DNA of 64,000 bases from Diospyros lotus (Eukaryota; Streptophyta; Magnoliopsida; Ericales; Ebenaceae). Position 1 is the first letter of the stretch. Each line of letters starts with the position of its first letter. Below the pieces are notes generated by a model. That model ran no database searches, was not told the origin of the DNA, and was given only the letters and a program-made list of their open reading frames with translations. The translations under genes were made by a program, and so were the position numbers. Positions 1 to 13,045 of the stretch are shown here, one piece after another. The stretch lies in assembly GCF_014633365.1 (NCBI RefSeq), contig NC_068338.1:23942616-24006615 (forward strand), read 5' to 3'.

Positions 1-691
1 AACTCAAATAATAAGTCATGCAAGATATATTGTGACACCTCCTTGTCAAGCATTTGAGAAAATGGTGGTAGGACACTAGTGGGAAGTTTTTTAATTTGTT
101 TGAGGGTATATTTTTCTTTTTCCTATTAACATCAACCTTTTAACATGTTTAAAACAATTAATCTATAAATTAATCACCAGCTTTTAAGTCTACCCAAATA
201 CCTCTTGGTGTACTTTAAACTTGAATTTGAAGACAATGAACTTTCAAAAATTCATTTTTATTGAGTCCCTATTTGTTTTAAAAAAAAACTAGTAATTGAA
301 AAGAAACCCTAATTCATTCTCAATATACATAATACATTTGTGTGCGCACGTGTATATAATTAAATATAGAATTATTTCATATCCATGTATAAGAAGACAT
401 CTAAATTCGAACTTCTTTCATATCTATGTATAAGAAGACACCTAAATCCGAGCTACGAGACCCCCGCAACGGAGGGCATACCAAGAAGACACTTACAAAC
501 GTTTTGAACCATCACAAAAGAGAGTAAAACCATGGTTTATGCAAGTTTCTTTCCCTAATGGAGAGTGAAGAATGCTCAACTAAAATTCTTAGATAATATT
601 ATCTCAAGCAGACAGATGTTATTGAAACTAGATAAGCTAGCATTGCACTCTACACAACAAGATAGGTGCCATCTTGGTCTGTCCTGAAAAC
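1..691. other. 3' UTR and 3' flank of reductase copy A
   Basis: No gene. This is downstream of the minus-strand copy A and matches, in reverse complement, the flanks after copy C (53417-54240) and copy B (31064-31740). The flank at about 199-216 is the uninterrupted version of the place where copies B and C carry a SINE. Confidence 0.8.
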
Positions 692-3600
692 TTAGCAATC
701 GAGAAGCCCCTTGTCCTTCAAGCTTTCAATCGTTTCCTTGATGCCCTGCTCAAGGGGCATGAAATCAATGCCAATGCTTTTCGCCTTCTCCTTGGATGCC
801 AGGTAAATTGGCATAAATGGCTTGTCGTCCTCGCACCTGAAAAGATGTCACAGAAGTGAGGCCCAGAAGAAATTTACCACTCACAAAACTAGCAAATTTC
901 CAAACCAATCTTGATTTGAGCTTAATGAGGATGAATTTTGGTAGAAACGACAAGGTTGCTTCTTTATGACTTGGAAGTCAGTTTCAAGCAGTGGAACAGT
1001 TTTTTTGTAAAGCAAGAGTAAAATTGCATGAATATTAAAAAGAAGAAGAAGAAGAAGAAGAAGAAGAAGCACCCTCGCAGAGTGGAGACTGGGGGGTGCT
1101 CTTTTGTCAAAGGGTTAAATTCATTGAATAGATGATTCTACTGCATCTCCAAGATAAAAACACAAAGTTTCAGACACCATTTCATCTCTCACAGAAGCAG
1201 AGCAATTATTAGGATCATGGGCAAAATAAAATTTGTAAGAAGGTTGCATGCAGAGAAAAAATAAATGTTGAAAATAATCTGCATAACTGAAAACAACAAA
1301 GACTAACATGAATGAGGATGATGCAGAATAAAGGCAATATGAAAAGGTAATGTTGTTGCATTTCCCTTTCTTTTTGGGGGCTAATTTGATGTTGTTGATT
1401 ACCATACAAAATGTTGAGAAAAGCAATATTTTGAAACGTCTTTTCCGAACTTAAATTCTTCTAATATTTTATGCAAAGATTAATATTATTTTTTTTTTTT
1501 TTTTGGGGGTGGGGGGGGGGGGGGGGGGGCAATGAGGGAATTGGATTTGTGTATGTGTGTGTTGTGGGGGTCCATGTCCCTGGCTACCTAGTTACAAATA
1601 AATCTCACTTAACTCTTGATAAATCTCAATCTAATTCCTTCATAATCTACTGCATCATGAAACAGTTTGTAATTTTTCCTTTAAAGCTGCATTTTAATTC
1701 ATTGTGTGAATTTAGCCCAATCTTTGGAATCAAGAATTTAGGTTTGTTGAGACAGAACCACATTAACTTGTGTCCACTTTCACTTGATTGTGTATGATCC
1801 AATCCCACTGGTCTTCTATACACTTCCTTATACAACTCCGTATTGATGCTTCTTAGGATCAGAAGGTTGTGAACTGTTTGAGAAATGAACCTACATGCAT
1901 TGCAATATTGGTTCAGATTGATGATTCATAGCTACAGATACATACTTTCAAAGCTATATATTTCCACTCTTTCACATAAACTGATGCACAGATATAGAAC
2001 ATCTTCAACTTTTAATAACCAAGTTTATGTAACAATGATATGCTTCTCTTTCCAAATGTTCCCAAGATTTCTAGAGTTCTTTTCCTCATTATCCTTTATG
2101 TACTCAAAATGCTTCCATTTCTAAGCTAACTGAAATAACACAAAGGAATGAAGTCAGATCCTTGCACTTACTTTTCTGGAAGTCGAAAATCAGGAAAAAG
2201 CTTCCTCATTATGTCCACAATTTCAGACAAGTGTGCAACTCTCTCAGTCAAAAAATATCTTCCACTAGCTGAAGGTATCTCGAATGCTTGAATATGTGCA
2301 TTAACAGCATCTTTAATGTTAACCCATCCAAAGGAAAAATTTCGAAATGATTCACCTGCATTACAAGGACAAAATAGGGCCTCTGATTCCCTGAAAAGCA
2401 GCTTAACAAAAAATTATGATAACTTGACTAAACTAACTCAATTGAGACAGTGAGATTCTCAGTGACTACTATTAATTCGTAAACAAACTGAATATATCAT
2501 AGGACTTCTCGGACCACATTTGGGTCATTGAAGTCTGAAGAACTGCCAACTTCTGTACACAGAAAAATAAATAAGTTTAGCTAAAGATCACGTACCATTT
2601 ATTAACTTCATAATTTCAGTTGCACCAACATTAAGGGCTGGCCGCAATAGAGGACCAATACATACTGCAGGGTTCATTACAACCATGTCAATACCCTTCT
2701 CTTTGGCAAACTTCCAAGCAGCATCCTCCGCTAAAGTCTTTGCAAGTGGATACCAAACCTAGCAGAAAAAGTCAACACAAACCAAAATAGGAAGGAAAGT
2801 TCAGTCGAAAAACCACCAGATTAGGAGAAAAATATGATTTCTTGAAATGATGAGCAACAAGTTTGAGAGCAAAAGCCACCAAAATTTGTAGAGTGTAACT
2901 TGAACTTTGCAGATCTCAAGAAACTTGGCCGAATCAGATACCAATTCACCAAATAGATGCAAAGAATTTTTTTTCCTGAACTAAGCATCCATATAAGAGC
3001 TATAAACAATCATATCAAATAAAAACAAAAGTAATAAATCATTTTGTTAGAGAACAAAGCTCATAATCCTATTTCATTACCAAGTCCATCTATCATTGAG
3101 GAGAAATGAGAAATTGATATACATCGCTAGGGCCACATCCATCTGTTAGGATTGAATTGCGCAAACCATTAATATTAACAAAATCAAACGAAAAAGTAAA
3201 GATAGAATATTAACATAGTTCAACTCAACAGCCTATGTCCACGATCCCACCATAGGGGAATAAACCACTAATCAAACCAACATTTTGTTTTTATTATTTT
3301 TGTAATAATCAAACCAACATTTTCTTGAGGGCAGTGAAATTGTTATTATTATTTTTGTAAGAGCAATGAAACTAATTCTTAGTTATTAAATTTCATCACT
3401 TTCAAATCTTACCTAAAAGCCAACATTTTGTTCCTGAATTACTATCAGCCGCTGCAGACATTTAAAGTAGCATCACATAGAAAGAGTTCACTAAAGCAAT
3501 AAATAATAGAGATATTAGAAAACAAAATTACCAACAGGCAAAAAGAAAGAAATAGAAAGTCTAGTTTATCAATGTGGGTAGACATTGAGCACTCCAAAGT

Positions 3601-6600
3601 GGCACGCATGCCATATCACCACCATGTCAGCTAATCACATCTCCACATCCCTCCTTAGTTCTCCATGATGTGAATCTCCAAGTGCCAAACTCATAATGCA
3701 GAAAATTGATCTCTATAATCTCTCCCCCTAATACGTTGAGGTCTACATGTGTCAATCTCATGAAGCTGCATGTAAACCTTTATGGCATTTATATTCAGGC
3801 ATTGAGATCATACATAAAAATGGTAGTCACACAACCCCAGCTTAGCCTTGTAACTCTCCAATTGAGTGCTCTATATGACCCAGCCATCATGGGGGGAATT
3901 TTGTACCCCATACTCTATTAAGGCTCATGGGACTCTCTACAGGAGAGATCTTTTAGCCATCAAAACTCCCTCGCCATCACTCTCCATTAAGGACACTTGC
4001 AGCACCTCCGCATCTCTGCTATGGAACTCTCTACCTAACTAATTACTTGATCACACAGTTACCCTAATGTATTCATTTCATCCACACTAAGGCAAGATCT
4101 CCCATTATATTTGCCTCCAATATATCCCACCCTAGGTTAAGCAAGTCCCTAGGTCTCTCCCAGATTGAGATCTTGAAGGTGTTTGAAATAGAGGCCAGAG
4201 TTTACAAGTTCATCAAGGATGGACACTCCATTCAAATAATTTTGCCTTGACTAGTTGAGAGGGACAAAAATCCACCCCATATGACATTAAAGAGCATACG
4301 TGATACATGACTAAAAATTTAGATTGCAAAAGTGTATTGCATTGTCAGCTATAGAAGCAGAGTTCATTGCAATTATTGAAGTGAACAAAGAGTTGATTTC
4401 ATTGAAGAGATCTCTGCAAGAACTTGGTTTTACCCAAGATAGTTATGTGTTATTCTATGATAATCAGAGTGTCATTCATCTATTGAAGAATTCAACACTT
4501 CATGCTGAGTTGAAACATATCAAAGTGAGGTATCTACAATCAATAAATGAGTAAATAAAATACCGTGTTCAACACCTCTATCTTCAACCTAATATAAGCA
4601 TTCTCTTTGATATGCACAAACAATCTCCAAAGAATTCTAGTTTGGCATGAGGCTTAAGTGCCACTGTACTTAACCTTATGTGACGATTTTTTATTGTTTT
4701 TTCTAGAAAAAATGATCTCTTTTTTTATGTTAATATGCTTGTGAAATAACCTAATTGTTTCTTGAGGTGGTTCTAGTGCTCTAATTAAATATCCTTGAAA
4801 AAGATTGGAGGACTATCTCCTATAACAACTTATGGCAATTGGTTGTAATGTAGAAATTTCTAAGTCCCTTTTATCCTAGAATCATACTAATCGATTTGAC
4901 CTTTATTGGTTATATTAAATTCAACGCATCCATTTGAAACCCAATAGATAGTTTCTTTGCAAAATGTACTCTCAATTGGTCACGGATATTGTTTCTCAAA
5001 GGCAATTGAAGGTTAACCACAAAGCTTTCAGTTACCAAAGCTTTCAGGTGATTAAAAATTGTAAGAAAAGTTAATGAAAATTATTGGCAGATATGCACAC
5101 CTTCAGTTTCTCACAAACATCGGGCGTGCTATACCAAGTCTCATCAACTACCACATCAGGTGTTCGAGGCCAGCCATTGTATATTACTGCAGATGAGGAG
5201 GATGTCAAAACAACTCTTCTCACAGATGTGACTCTGGCACATGATGCAAGAACATTAATTGTTCCCTTTATTGCAGGATCAATCAACTCTGCCTGAAAAG
5301 AGGTGGGCAGCAAACAGTCAAGTGACCATTGGTAGCATTGAATCTTACCATTATAAAAGAAAGAAGGTATTACTTTTAACAAATGATTGAAAGAACACAA
5401 TTAATAACAAAATCATGAAAATTGCACTTATTGAAGGATACACTCTTTTCATCATTATATTTCCATATCATCAGGTCTTCACTGCCTAACAGGACTCCCA
5501 GAGGATTCATAAAACTAGACAGCAAACAGAAACTAAAAAATGACAGCTTTAGAAGAGAAATAGAAATCATTGAAAAGGAATATGCAGAATAACAAGACGA
5601 AACACATTGGCAAAAACTCTTGAAACTCACATTGAAATTTTTTTTTGCAGCCTCTAAAACTGTAGGGTTGATAACGATGCCATAATAACAGAAGAGAGAA
5701 GAAACAATTTACACCGACATGTACAGTATTTACCCGTGCGTTCTCCTCCGTAACATACAGGTTACAAGGTGAGGCTGTATGAAAAACACCTTCACACCCA
5801 TCAATCTCAGTGTCAAAAGAGCCTTCTTCCAGTATGTCAGCTTTGAACAGGTGAAGCCTTTCTTTTGCTCCATCTAGGGCAAGTAAGTGCTTTGTCTTAT
5901 TTAGATCACCTATAGGAGAATATCTAGTATTAAGTAGTTGTTAATATTGTTAAATCATAAATAGACTGCTCTAAGAAAAAAGATATTAAACCTATAAATC
6001 AGCTTAAAAAACGAGAAGACGAAGATACAAGGCCACCTAGTGATGATGGTGCCGCTAACTAGAAAAAAACAACAATTACATACGGGATTGTTTAGGGGTA
6101 TCTAGTTGCCTTGAGTGCACGTCGAGATGACTACCTTGGGTTTCATGTCAGATTTGTTTGCCAGGAAAGTTACATTAGGGTATCTGTTTTATATATGTCC
6201 ATGCATCATTCATCCATGTTATTTTAACCTTCTCTTAGAAGATTCATCTTCTAATGTTAGACATATGTCCTTGGAATATTTCACGTTCTAGGCGAGACGA
6301 GCGACTTGAAGGGCAAGGGATTGATTGAGACATGAACATGACGAAAATTTTTGTGTGTCCTATGCCAGGGCTAGGACCAGTATTTCAGTTGGTTTTGTCT
6401 TTGGTTTTCATTGATATTGTAATATTATGCTGGACGAAGTGGTATGAATCTTTTATATAGGAATATTGAGGATTTTAGTGTGATTTGATTATATGAAAAA
6501 AAAAATCCTAACATAAATACAACGCCTTGAAGAGGCAGGGCGTTACAACCCCACATGTTCAAAATTACACTAACCTCCCCTCCATCAAATAGACTTTAAG

Positions 6601-8662
6601 AAATTCATGTAACTTGTAATATCCCAAGACCACCATGTGTGTAATGTAAATCTAACCTCACAAGATAATCTGATACAACTTTTAAACAATAAAGGTTGTC
6701 AGTATAATTTCTAAAAAATGAGAGCTACTATATATTTATACCAAACCTCAAAGGTGCTGAGTGTAAGCAGGGCCAGCTTTAGGCTAGCCTAGGGCACCTA
6801 AAAGGGGGCCCCAATAAATTTTTTTCCCAAGTTCAACAGTAAATATATTTAAATATTTTAATATTAAAAATATTTTTTATCCAAAAGGGGCTCCAATAAA
6901 TTTCTAATGATAAATATTTTAGCATTAAAAATGGGCCCCAATAAAATTTTCATATTTTTTATTATTTTTTAAAGGAACTCTAAATTTTAAATGACCTAGA
7001 ACCCCAACTCTCATGGGCTGGCCCTGAGTGTAATTCATCCTATAAAATAAAACGTTGTCGTGTAGGAAATCGATAGCCATGCCCATAGTCAAACAGCATC
7101 CACTACTTATATTTTTAGTTCTTTCTACCCTACCCAAAAGGTTAAAATGATTAGTGGTACAAAAAACTAAATATCTAACAGTACCTTTTCTTTAAGCAAC
7201 CGTCCATTAATTGATACTGGATGGTTTCTTCCAATGGGCAGTTTCAGTTTCACACACAACAGAGGTGGTTTGAGGCACGGAAACGAAAATGGGAGACGTT
7301 TTTTATAGGAAACGAAAACGCAAAAACGACATTTTTTTAAACAAGTAGGAAACGAAAACGTAGAGTAAATTGTAAATTTAAAAAATATAGGAGTTTTTTT
7401 ATAAATATAATTTTTAATGTAAAAAATAAAAAATATTTAAATATAAATAATAAATATAAATTTTATAATGTATTAAAAATATATAGAGAGAGATATATAT
7501 ATAATGATAAATATAATTTCACATATATATATCTTGTATATACTGTTAACTTGCATATATATATATATACATAAATATACATACAGAGAGAGAAAGGGAA
7601 TCAATTCACCAACATGGTTGTTCTGTATTCTGACTTTGGAACAAGTCACCAACAGAGAGAGAGAATCAATTCAAAGAATAATATCAATCTAACAGCGTTG
7701 GAAGAAGAAGGAAATTGCTGGCAGAAATGGAAGAAGAAATCGCTGGAAGAAAAGAAATAGCTGGGCAGCTTGCTCCGGCTACGTTTATTAAATTCTAAAA
7801 CGGCCCGAAAGTTTTCAATAATTACACAAACGGCCCAAAAAAGTTTCGGGCCGTTTTTCCAGTTTCCAAAACGAGAAACGGTTCGGAAACGCCGAAACGG
7901 CGCCTCCGAGCATAAATCCTCATACTTACCCCCACAGTTTTTCCCAGAAAACAGTACCCGAAAACAAACTATCTAAAGAAACAGTATATTATATGCGAAT
8001 CAATCATATAAACTGCTACAAATTAGCGTTTCCTCTTCTACCATCCTAGATAGGTGCATACATGACTATGCTTCTTGATTTCGCTCGTCCTTTTTCTCCC
8101 TTGCTGTTTTTGATTTGCCAAAAATTTCATCTATGTTCTTTTTTCCAGGGTTAATTGATGGTAAATGCAAACAGGTGAGGCAGAGGACAGGATTGGGAAG
8201 GGACCTGGATCCATGCGCCCAACTGGCCAATTATATTCCATGAAAATGAAAACGAGAAATGTTTGTAATACGAAATTAGAAAAAAACGTGAAAATAAATA
8301 TTTTTTTAAAAAAATAAACATAAATAAGTTTGAAAAGAGAAGGAGAAACGTTTCGAAAACGGGGCGCAACATAGCTGGCCAGATGACTCAACGAACTGAG
8401 CAAACAGCACGAGTACCAAAATCAGAAACCCAAAACGTAAAATTAACCTAGTCATATCATTGTGGAGACAACAATTTATAAATCATATATAATAATATAG
8501 ACATTTAATGAGAGAGGGAGACAGAGAGAACGAACTAGGGTCACGAACAGAGGCCCTGACAGTGTAACCGCGAAGAAGCAAGAGCTTGACGAGCCATGAA
8601 GCTACATATCCAGATGCTCCTGTCACGCATACTACAGTCTTCCCTCCTGCTCCGCTGGTCAT
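692..8662 (-). CDS. Phenylacetaldehyde reductase / CCR-like SDR, copy A (6 exons, intact)
   Basis: Complement of exons 8536-8662, 5734-5909, 5101-5292, 2596-2758, 2172-2355 and 692-836; 987 nt, 328 aa, with GT..AG at every junction and no stops. The family is the extended SDR group (CCR, DFR, phenylacetaldehyde reductase), cytosolic NADPH-dependent reductases of aldehydes or CoA esters. Visible: Rossmann motif GASGYVA at residues 15-21; VRASVRDP (R36, R40) fitting NADP binding; the HTASP turn; a Ser cluster TSSSSAV (about 131-137); YPLAK at 168-172 giving the Tyr/Lys pair; FGWVNIKD; and a C-terminal [12 protein letters not shown] helix. The NWYCYGK signature of true lignin CCR is replaced by VWYPLAK, so a phenylacetaldehyde-reductase or CAD-like enzyme is more likely than authentic CCR. 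Substrate is inferred, not shown. Introns 1 and 3 are enlarged by transposons. The ATG follows a (GA)n leader. Confidence 0.9.
1038..1069 (+). repeat. (AAG)n microsatellite in intron 5 of copy A
   Basis: About ten AAG units. The same position is a plain homopolymer T or A run in copy C (53041-53060) and copy D (about 60413-60427), so the triplet expansion is specific to copy A. Confidence 0.9.
1488..1529 (+). repeat. Poly-T/poly-G tract in intron 5 of copy A
   Basis: A T run followed by a G run of about 25 bases with one interrupting T. Related tracts occur at 52586-52608 (copy C, as C/A) and 60755-60770 plus 60995-61030 (copy D). Length may be an assembly artefact. Confidence 0.8.
3142..4554 (+). 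mobile_element. Degenerate Ty1/Copia remnant in intron 3 of copy A
   Basis: An open stretch at 4324-4554 reads as the C-terminal RNase H part of a Copia polyprotein: [14 protein letters not shown], then [26 protein letters not shown] and KHIKVRYL. This matches the usual order of that domain, including the acidic residues of EAEF and YDNQS. About 3142-3280 resembles an LTR edge, starting TGTTAGGATTGAATTGCG. The rest of the element is missing or unrecognisable. It lies antisense to the gene. A matching remnant lies in intron 3 of copy C at 49471-50911, so insertion predates that duplication. Confidence 0.7.
6092..6547 (+). mobile_element. Truncated solo LTR in intron 1 of copy A
   Basis: Right end GGGCGTTACA followed by ACCCC is the counterpart of the start of the LTR at 44204 in copy C. 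The left part is gone: near 6092 the sequence passes straight from intron 1 sequence (matching 47935-47960) into the LTR interior (matching about 44755). This implies a deletion of roughly 3.2 kb relative to copy C. Confidence 0.75.
6768..7026. mobile_element. hAT-like MITE in intron 1 of copy A
   Basis: 259-bp element with terminal inverted repeats CAGGGCCAGC at both ends, flanked by 8-bp duplications AGTGTAAG (6760-6767) and AGTGTAAT (7027-7034). It has no coding capacity. Copy C has the empty site at about 43988-44000 with a single copy of the 8-mer. TIR form and 8-bp TSD place it with hAT. Confidence 0.88.
7272..7906. mobile_element. Inverted-repeat insert in intron 1 of copy A
   Basis: Ends GAGGCACGGAAACG and (reverse) GAGGCGCCGTTTCG form an imperfect inverted repeat. 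The interior has GGAAACGAAAACG repeats and an AT-rich, (TA)n core. It replaces about 250 bp of intron sequence seen in copies C and E. No clear target duplication, so class is undecided. Confidence 0.5.
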
Positions 8663-8763
8663 TCTCTCTCTCTCTCTCTCTTATCTTCACAGTCGTCTTT
8701 CCATCTTCTTTCTGAGTGTCTTTCAAGGATGAGAACGGCGGAGGGCTCCTTTCCGTACGCCAC

Positions 8764-8769
8764 CACGTG
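8764..8769 (-). promoter_or_regulatory. G-box (CACGTG) in copy A promoter
   Basis: On the gene strand the context is ACACGTGG, about 100 bp before the ATG. The same element in the same context lies at 39094-39099 before copy C. G-boxes bind bZIP/bHLH factors and ACACGTGG is an ABRE core; activity here is inferred from conservation between paralogues. Confidence 0.55.
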
Positions 8770-8939
8770 TCCCCTCAGGGTTTTGTCCGCTGGGTGCTTT
8801 ACTTAATTCAGAACTATTTCGTTCTTTTGCTTCTCGTATGCCCCGCGCAGGTAAAATGAAGGGAAGACTGGAGCGTGGCCCCATAGGGGCTGTGGGACCC
8901 AGATACGTGACCCAGGCTGTAGTACCAAAGGCTGCCATT

Positions 8940-9744
8940 CGTACTTGTACTTTAACATCTTTTCAGTTTAAGTTTAATTTTAATACGATTCCATTAATCT
9001 TTTAATTTATAATTATGTATTAATTAACATTAATTATTTCTTATATGTAAATAAATAGCTAATGCATTTATAATTCGTAATTTAAACTATAAATATAAGC
9101 AATATTAAATTTTTAAAATATTTAAACTTGATCATTATATTAGGTGAAATAAACTCTTTCACCAATTATATTATTGGAGTCTATCCATTACGTCCAATGA
9201 AAAGGAGAAAAAAAAATAAAACACATAATTTATCGCACGTTACATTAAATTCTTACTTAATTAGAGAATTTAATTATAATACTAATTAAATTTTATTAAA
9301 TTATAAACTTTATGTTTTTTAATTATTTAAATTATATTATTGTCCACTATTATTATAATAATTTTATTTTTAGTAATTATAATTATAGATGATCTATCAT
9401 GTATGTGTATGCATATTTATTTATTGTAATTAAGAAAGAGTCATCGTTTAGTAATGTTAGGTGCCGGCCGAGATTAGCTAATGGTGGTTGTGGGATTAAC
9501 TAATCCCATTGTGAAGGGATTACAAGAGGACTTGGGATTATTTTTTTGATTTTATTTTATGTTAAATATTAAACATAAAAACAAAAACCAAACAATATTT
9601 TATATTTTGAGTAAATTACTAAATACTATTGAGCTTTAGGTAAAATGTACCCACCAAGTCTGTATTTTTTAAAATAGCACCCACGTCCTTTGCTATTAAC
9701 CTATTATGAAAATTGACCATTACCCTATTTTTAATCATTTCTCC
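8940..9744. other. Distal copy A promoter, then AT-rich DNA
   Basis: Up to about 9230 this matches the upstream region of copy C (38860-39010) in reverse orientation. Beyond that it is AT-rich with no gene or element I can support. Confidence 0.6.
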
Positions 9745-9752
9745 CCTATTTC

Positions 9753-10850
9753 TAGGGGTGAGCAAAAGTTCAATTAAATCGAACTAATCGAACCGAATCG
9801 AAAAATTTGATCGGTTCGGTTCGATTATTTTTATCCTTAAAAATCGGTTATTCGGTTCGGTTCGGTTATTTTAGTAAAAATAACCAAAAAATCGAACCGA
9901 ATCGAATAGCAATAACCCCTCCTCCCCTCTGTCGAACCGAACCGCCCCCCTTCCCTCACACAGGAGTGGCACCCCTCCCCTGCCGAACCGAATCGGCCCC
10001 TCCTCCCTCACGCAGGCGCAGCACCCCATGTCTGCTACTGTCTTTTCTTCTCTTCGTCATTCTCTCTCTAAAATTCTATCCCTCTCGCCATTTCGTCTCT
10101 CTTCTCTTTGAGATCTGGCCGGCCGCAGCACTACCTCATCGATCTCATCTCTTCATAGATCTCAGATTTGGTCGCGCGACAACACTGCCTCATGGTCATC
10201 TCTTCGTCCATTCTCTCTTCCTCCACCATCCATTGCTATCGCCGATGGCGAAGACGAAGGCTCTTCGAGGCTTCGTAGATCAGGCCACCTTATCTCTTCA
10301 TTTCTTCTCTCTCCCTCCACCATCCCTCGTCATCGCTGATGGCAAAGATGAAGATGAAGATGACGCCGATGCGAGCTGCTGCCGATGGCCAGAGACGAAG
10401 ATGACGCCGATGCGAGCTGCTTCCGATGGCCAGAGATGAAGATGACGCCGATAGTTTTTAGGTAAGTTTTCTGGGTACAACTTCTCTTTTACATTGAAAG
10501 TTTGAAAACTAGATCTACTAAAATCTAACCATTAGATGCTTTTAATTTTTGGGTATGTGGGTCATCGTGGTTAAGGGAAACCGATCATCGGTTCCGATCA
10601 TCGGAATCACCGGCCAACTATGTGGCCGGCGACAACAGCAAGGCAGTCTGTTGGTTAGTTTTGTGTTCCATTTCGTTTACGGTTCATTTTCGGTTTGGTT
10701 CGGTTAGTATGGTTTAGGCTTCGATTGGTTCGGTTTCGGTTAGTTGGGGTGGGTCGGTCGGTTCGGTTCGGTTAATTGGGGTGGGTCAGTTTGGTTCGGT
10801 TCATAATTTTTTATCGGTTCGATTCGATTATAACCGATTGTACACCCCTA
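9753..10850. mobile_element. Non-autonomous hAT-like element, 1.1 kb
   Basis: Ends TAGGGGTGAGCAA and (reverse) TAGGGGTGTACAA form the TIR. Flanks are CCTATTTC (9745-9752) and CTTATTTC (10851-10858), an 8-bp duplication with one mismatch. Both subterminal regions are dense in CGGTTCGGTT / AACCGAACCG motifs, typical of transposase-binding subterminal repeats. The interior holds a 210-codon open frame of Pro/Ser/Arg-rich low complexity with no recognisable domain, which I do not call a gene. Confidence 0.82.
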
Positions 10851-10858
10851 CTTATTTC

Positions 10859-13042
10859 TCTCTCTGTTAAGAATACTTGTGACACAAATCACACAACCAA
10901 CTACAATAATACCAAGATTCACATCAAAACAAAATCGAAGAAATGAAAACACTCACAAAACACACACAACAAAAACAAAAAATAAACAAGGTATGTACGT
11001 GTTCAGATCAAAACGATCCTACTCACAATAGGACTTCATCCTAGTCAATCCACTATAATAATATATACAATGGATTTTACAAATAACATTACAAGAACTC
11101 TCACAAGATCTCACGATAACACTCGCAAATCAAAAAACTCAATCGATACAAACACAATAGAGTACATCGCTCCATAACCAAGCAACCCAGCACTCAATCT
11201 CACCAATCTCTCTCCCAAACAATCAAACTAACAAGTGATTTACTTACAAAGATTGAAATTGGAGATTCCTTGAGTCATTTACCTTTTCAATCGTCGAGCT
11301 CTTCTTCAATTCTTGCTTCTTCTCTCTCTCGCGTGATTAAGGTTTATGTTCTATTCGTGTGTGAATAGTGGTGTCTTGATCACTCGATTGGAATTCCAAA
11401 TAGGGCTTATATACAAAGGGAAGAATAATTGGCAGTCCCATCTTCCCTTCTCACCTTCTCCTTCATTGCCTTTTCCATTATTGTCATTGTCGGATCTCTT
11501 CCATAAACAGTCGTTGTCACCGCCCTGCTAGCAAATCGTCGTCATCACCGTAAGCCTCTATCGCCCCCCCCCCCCAAAGTTGCCATCGCTGCAATCCACC
11601 ATTGTTGCCCAACGCCACAAACCGCTATCGCCACCCAGTACCGCCCTGCTAGCAGATCGCCCCCATCGCCAAGGCTGCAAGTCTCCATCACCACCTTAAT
11701 TTTGAATTTTAAAATTATCAAATTTATTTAATTATCAATTATCGTATGATGTCTAATCTTGTAATTTTATAATATATATCAAATTTCTAGCTATTAAAAA
11801 GAAATATACATTTAAGTATTAATATTTATTTAAATATGAACTTTTATTTAAATATTAATAGTTGATATGTGTTGATAAAATTTAAAGATAAAGAATTTTA
11901 TATAATGTCTCAACATATATTGAAGATTTTTATGAATTAAATCTAAATTTATAAATAAAGTATTGTATTAATATATTTTTAAAAATTATGTATAATTTAT
12001 CAACATATAATTGTATTTTAGCATGTTGGACATCAATTTAAATTTTTTTTATTAAAAATTTATAATATATAAATTTTATTAGTATTATTCAGTACCATGC
12101 CCATTTTAATTTATTTACTAAGTTCTAACAGTCTATTAACTTTTACAAACTAAACACATAATTTTTAATTAATAGTTCAAAAACACATTTATCTAAACAT
12201 ATTATCAACTTAAACGCTATCAGTTTTAAATTTTAAAAGCATCAAACTAAAACACAGCCAAACTAACCCATAATAGTGTCTGATTCTCTCCATTATTTCG
12301 AATAATTTCTAATTATATGAGTTTTATTTTATTAAAAAAAATTGTGACGACTGATGATTGAAATTGTATTAAAAATGTAATTATTAATTAAATTTTACAT
12401 TCGCTGTGCTTTGCAATCTTTCATTGTCTCGCTGTCACTCTCTTGCAGTTTTTAACTTGTGTGCTGTGACGCTACTGATCCCAATCCCACATCGGCAATT
12501 CAGAATAAAACTGACACTTTATTAAGCAAGGGTCGTTGGTGCTGACGACACACCGATGCCTAAAGGCTTGCAATCCCCACCGTTGATCAAATGCTCGCTG
12601 CCGGCACCGAAGACGTGTCTCGCGGCCGCTCGTCCTCGCCTACTGGCCACCGCTATTTCGTGATATATAAAACTTTAATTATTTTTTTAATTTTAAATTA
12701 ATTTTTTACTTCCTAACTTATTATTTTATTTTAATAATAAACTGATGTTTGTAACCTCATTAACTTAAGTGGACTATTCAAAAAATAAACCTATCATTTC
12801 CTCTTTTTTGGGTTCTCTATTGAAAAACTTTCAAAAAATCTAAAATTAAACAAACAATTTAAAGTTTGATATGATAATATATATATATATATATTAACGT
12901 ATCCATATATCAACAACATATGGAGCATTCATCTCATTGTAAAGTTGGCTCTACAAATTTTGATTAACTTAAGAAATGATTATAACTATGCTTGTTCGTC
13001 ATTTCTCGTTTGTTTCTTTCTCTCATTCTCGATATGTAACAA
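10859..13042. other. Intergenic, AT-rich with LTR-like debris
   Basis: No gene. About 10870-11430 has the texture of a degraded Copia-type LTR. A C-rich stretch (11525-11690) and long AT-rich sequence follow. See the separate USE-like site near 12484. Confidence 0.5.
12484..12525 (+). promoter_or_regulatory. USE-like motif plus TATA-like box (snRNA-type promoter?)
   Basis: ATCCCACATCG at 12484-12494 is a perfect match to the plant small-nuclear-RNA upstream sequence element RTCCCACATCG. TTTATTAA follows 23 nt later at 12518-12525, a spacing closer to the Pol III (U6/U3) than the Pol II class. I do not recognise any snRNA, 7SL or snoRNA in the roughly 150 nt downstream, so it may be a relic or chance. 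Confidence 0.3.
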
Positions 13043-13045
13043 TAA

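Noticed and set aside
5376..5630. 84-codon frame repeated at 30841 and 48398
   Set aside because: It is intron 2 of the reductase copies; the open frame is incidental and ends differ.
692..8662. Calling the gene an authentic lignin cinnamoyl-CoA reductase
   Set aside because: The NWYCYGK signature is absent (VWYPLAK instead), so only the broader family name is used.
9807..10439. 210-codon open frame
   Set aside because: Pro/Ser/Arg-rich low complexity inside a hAT-like element with TIRs and TSD; no domain.
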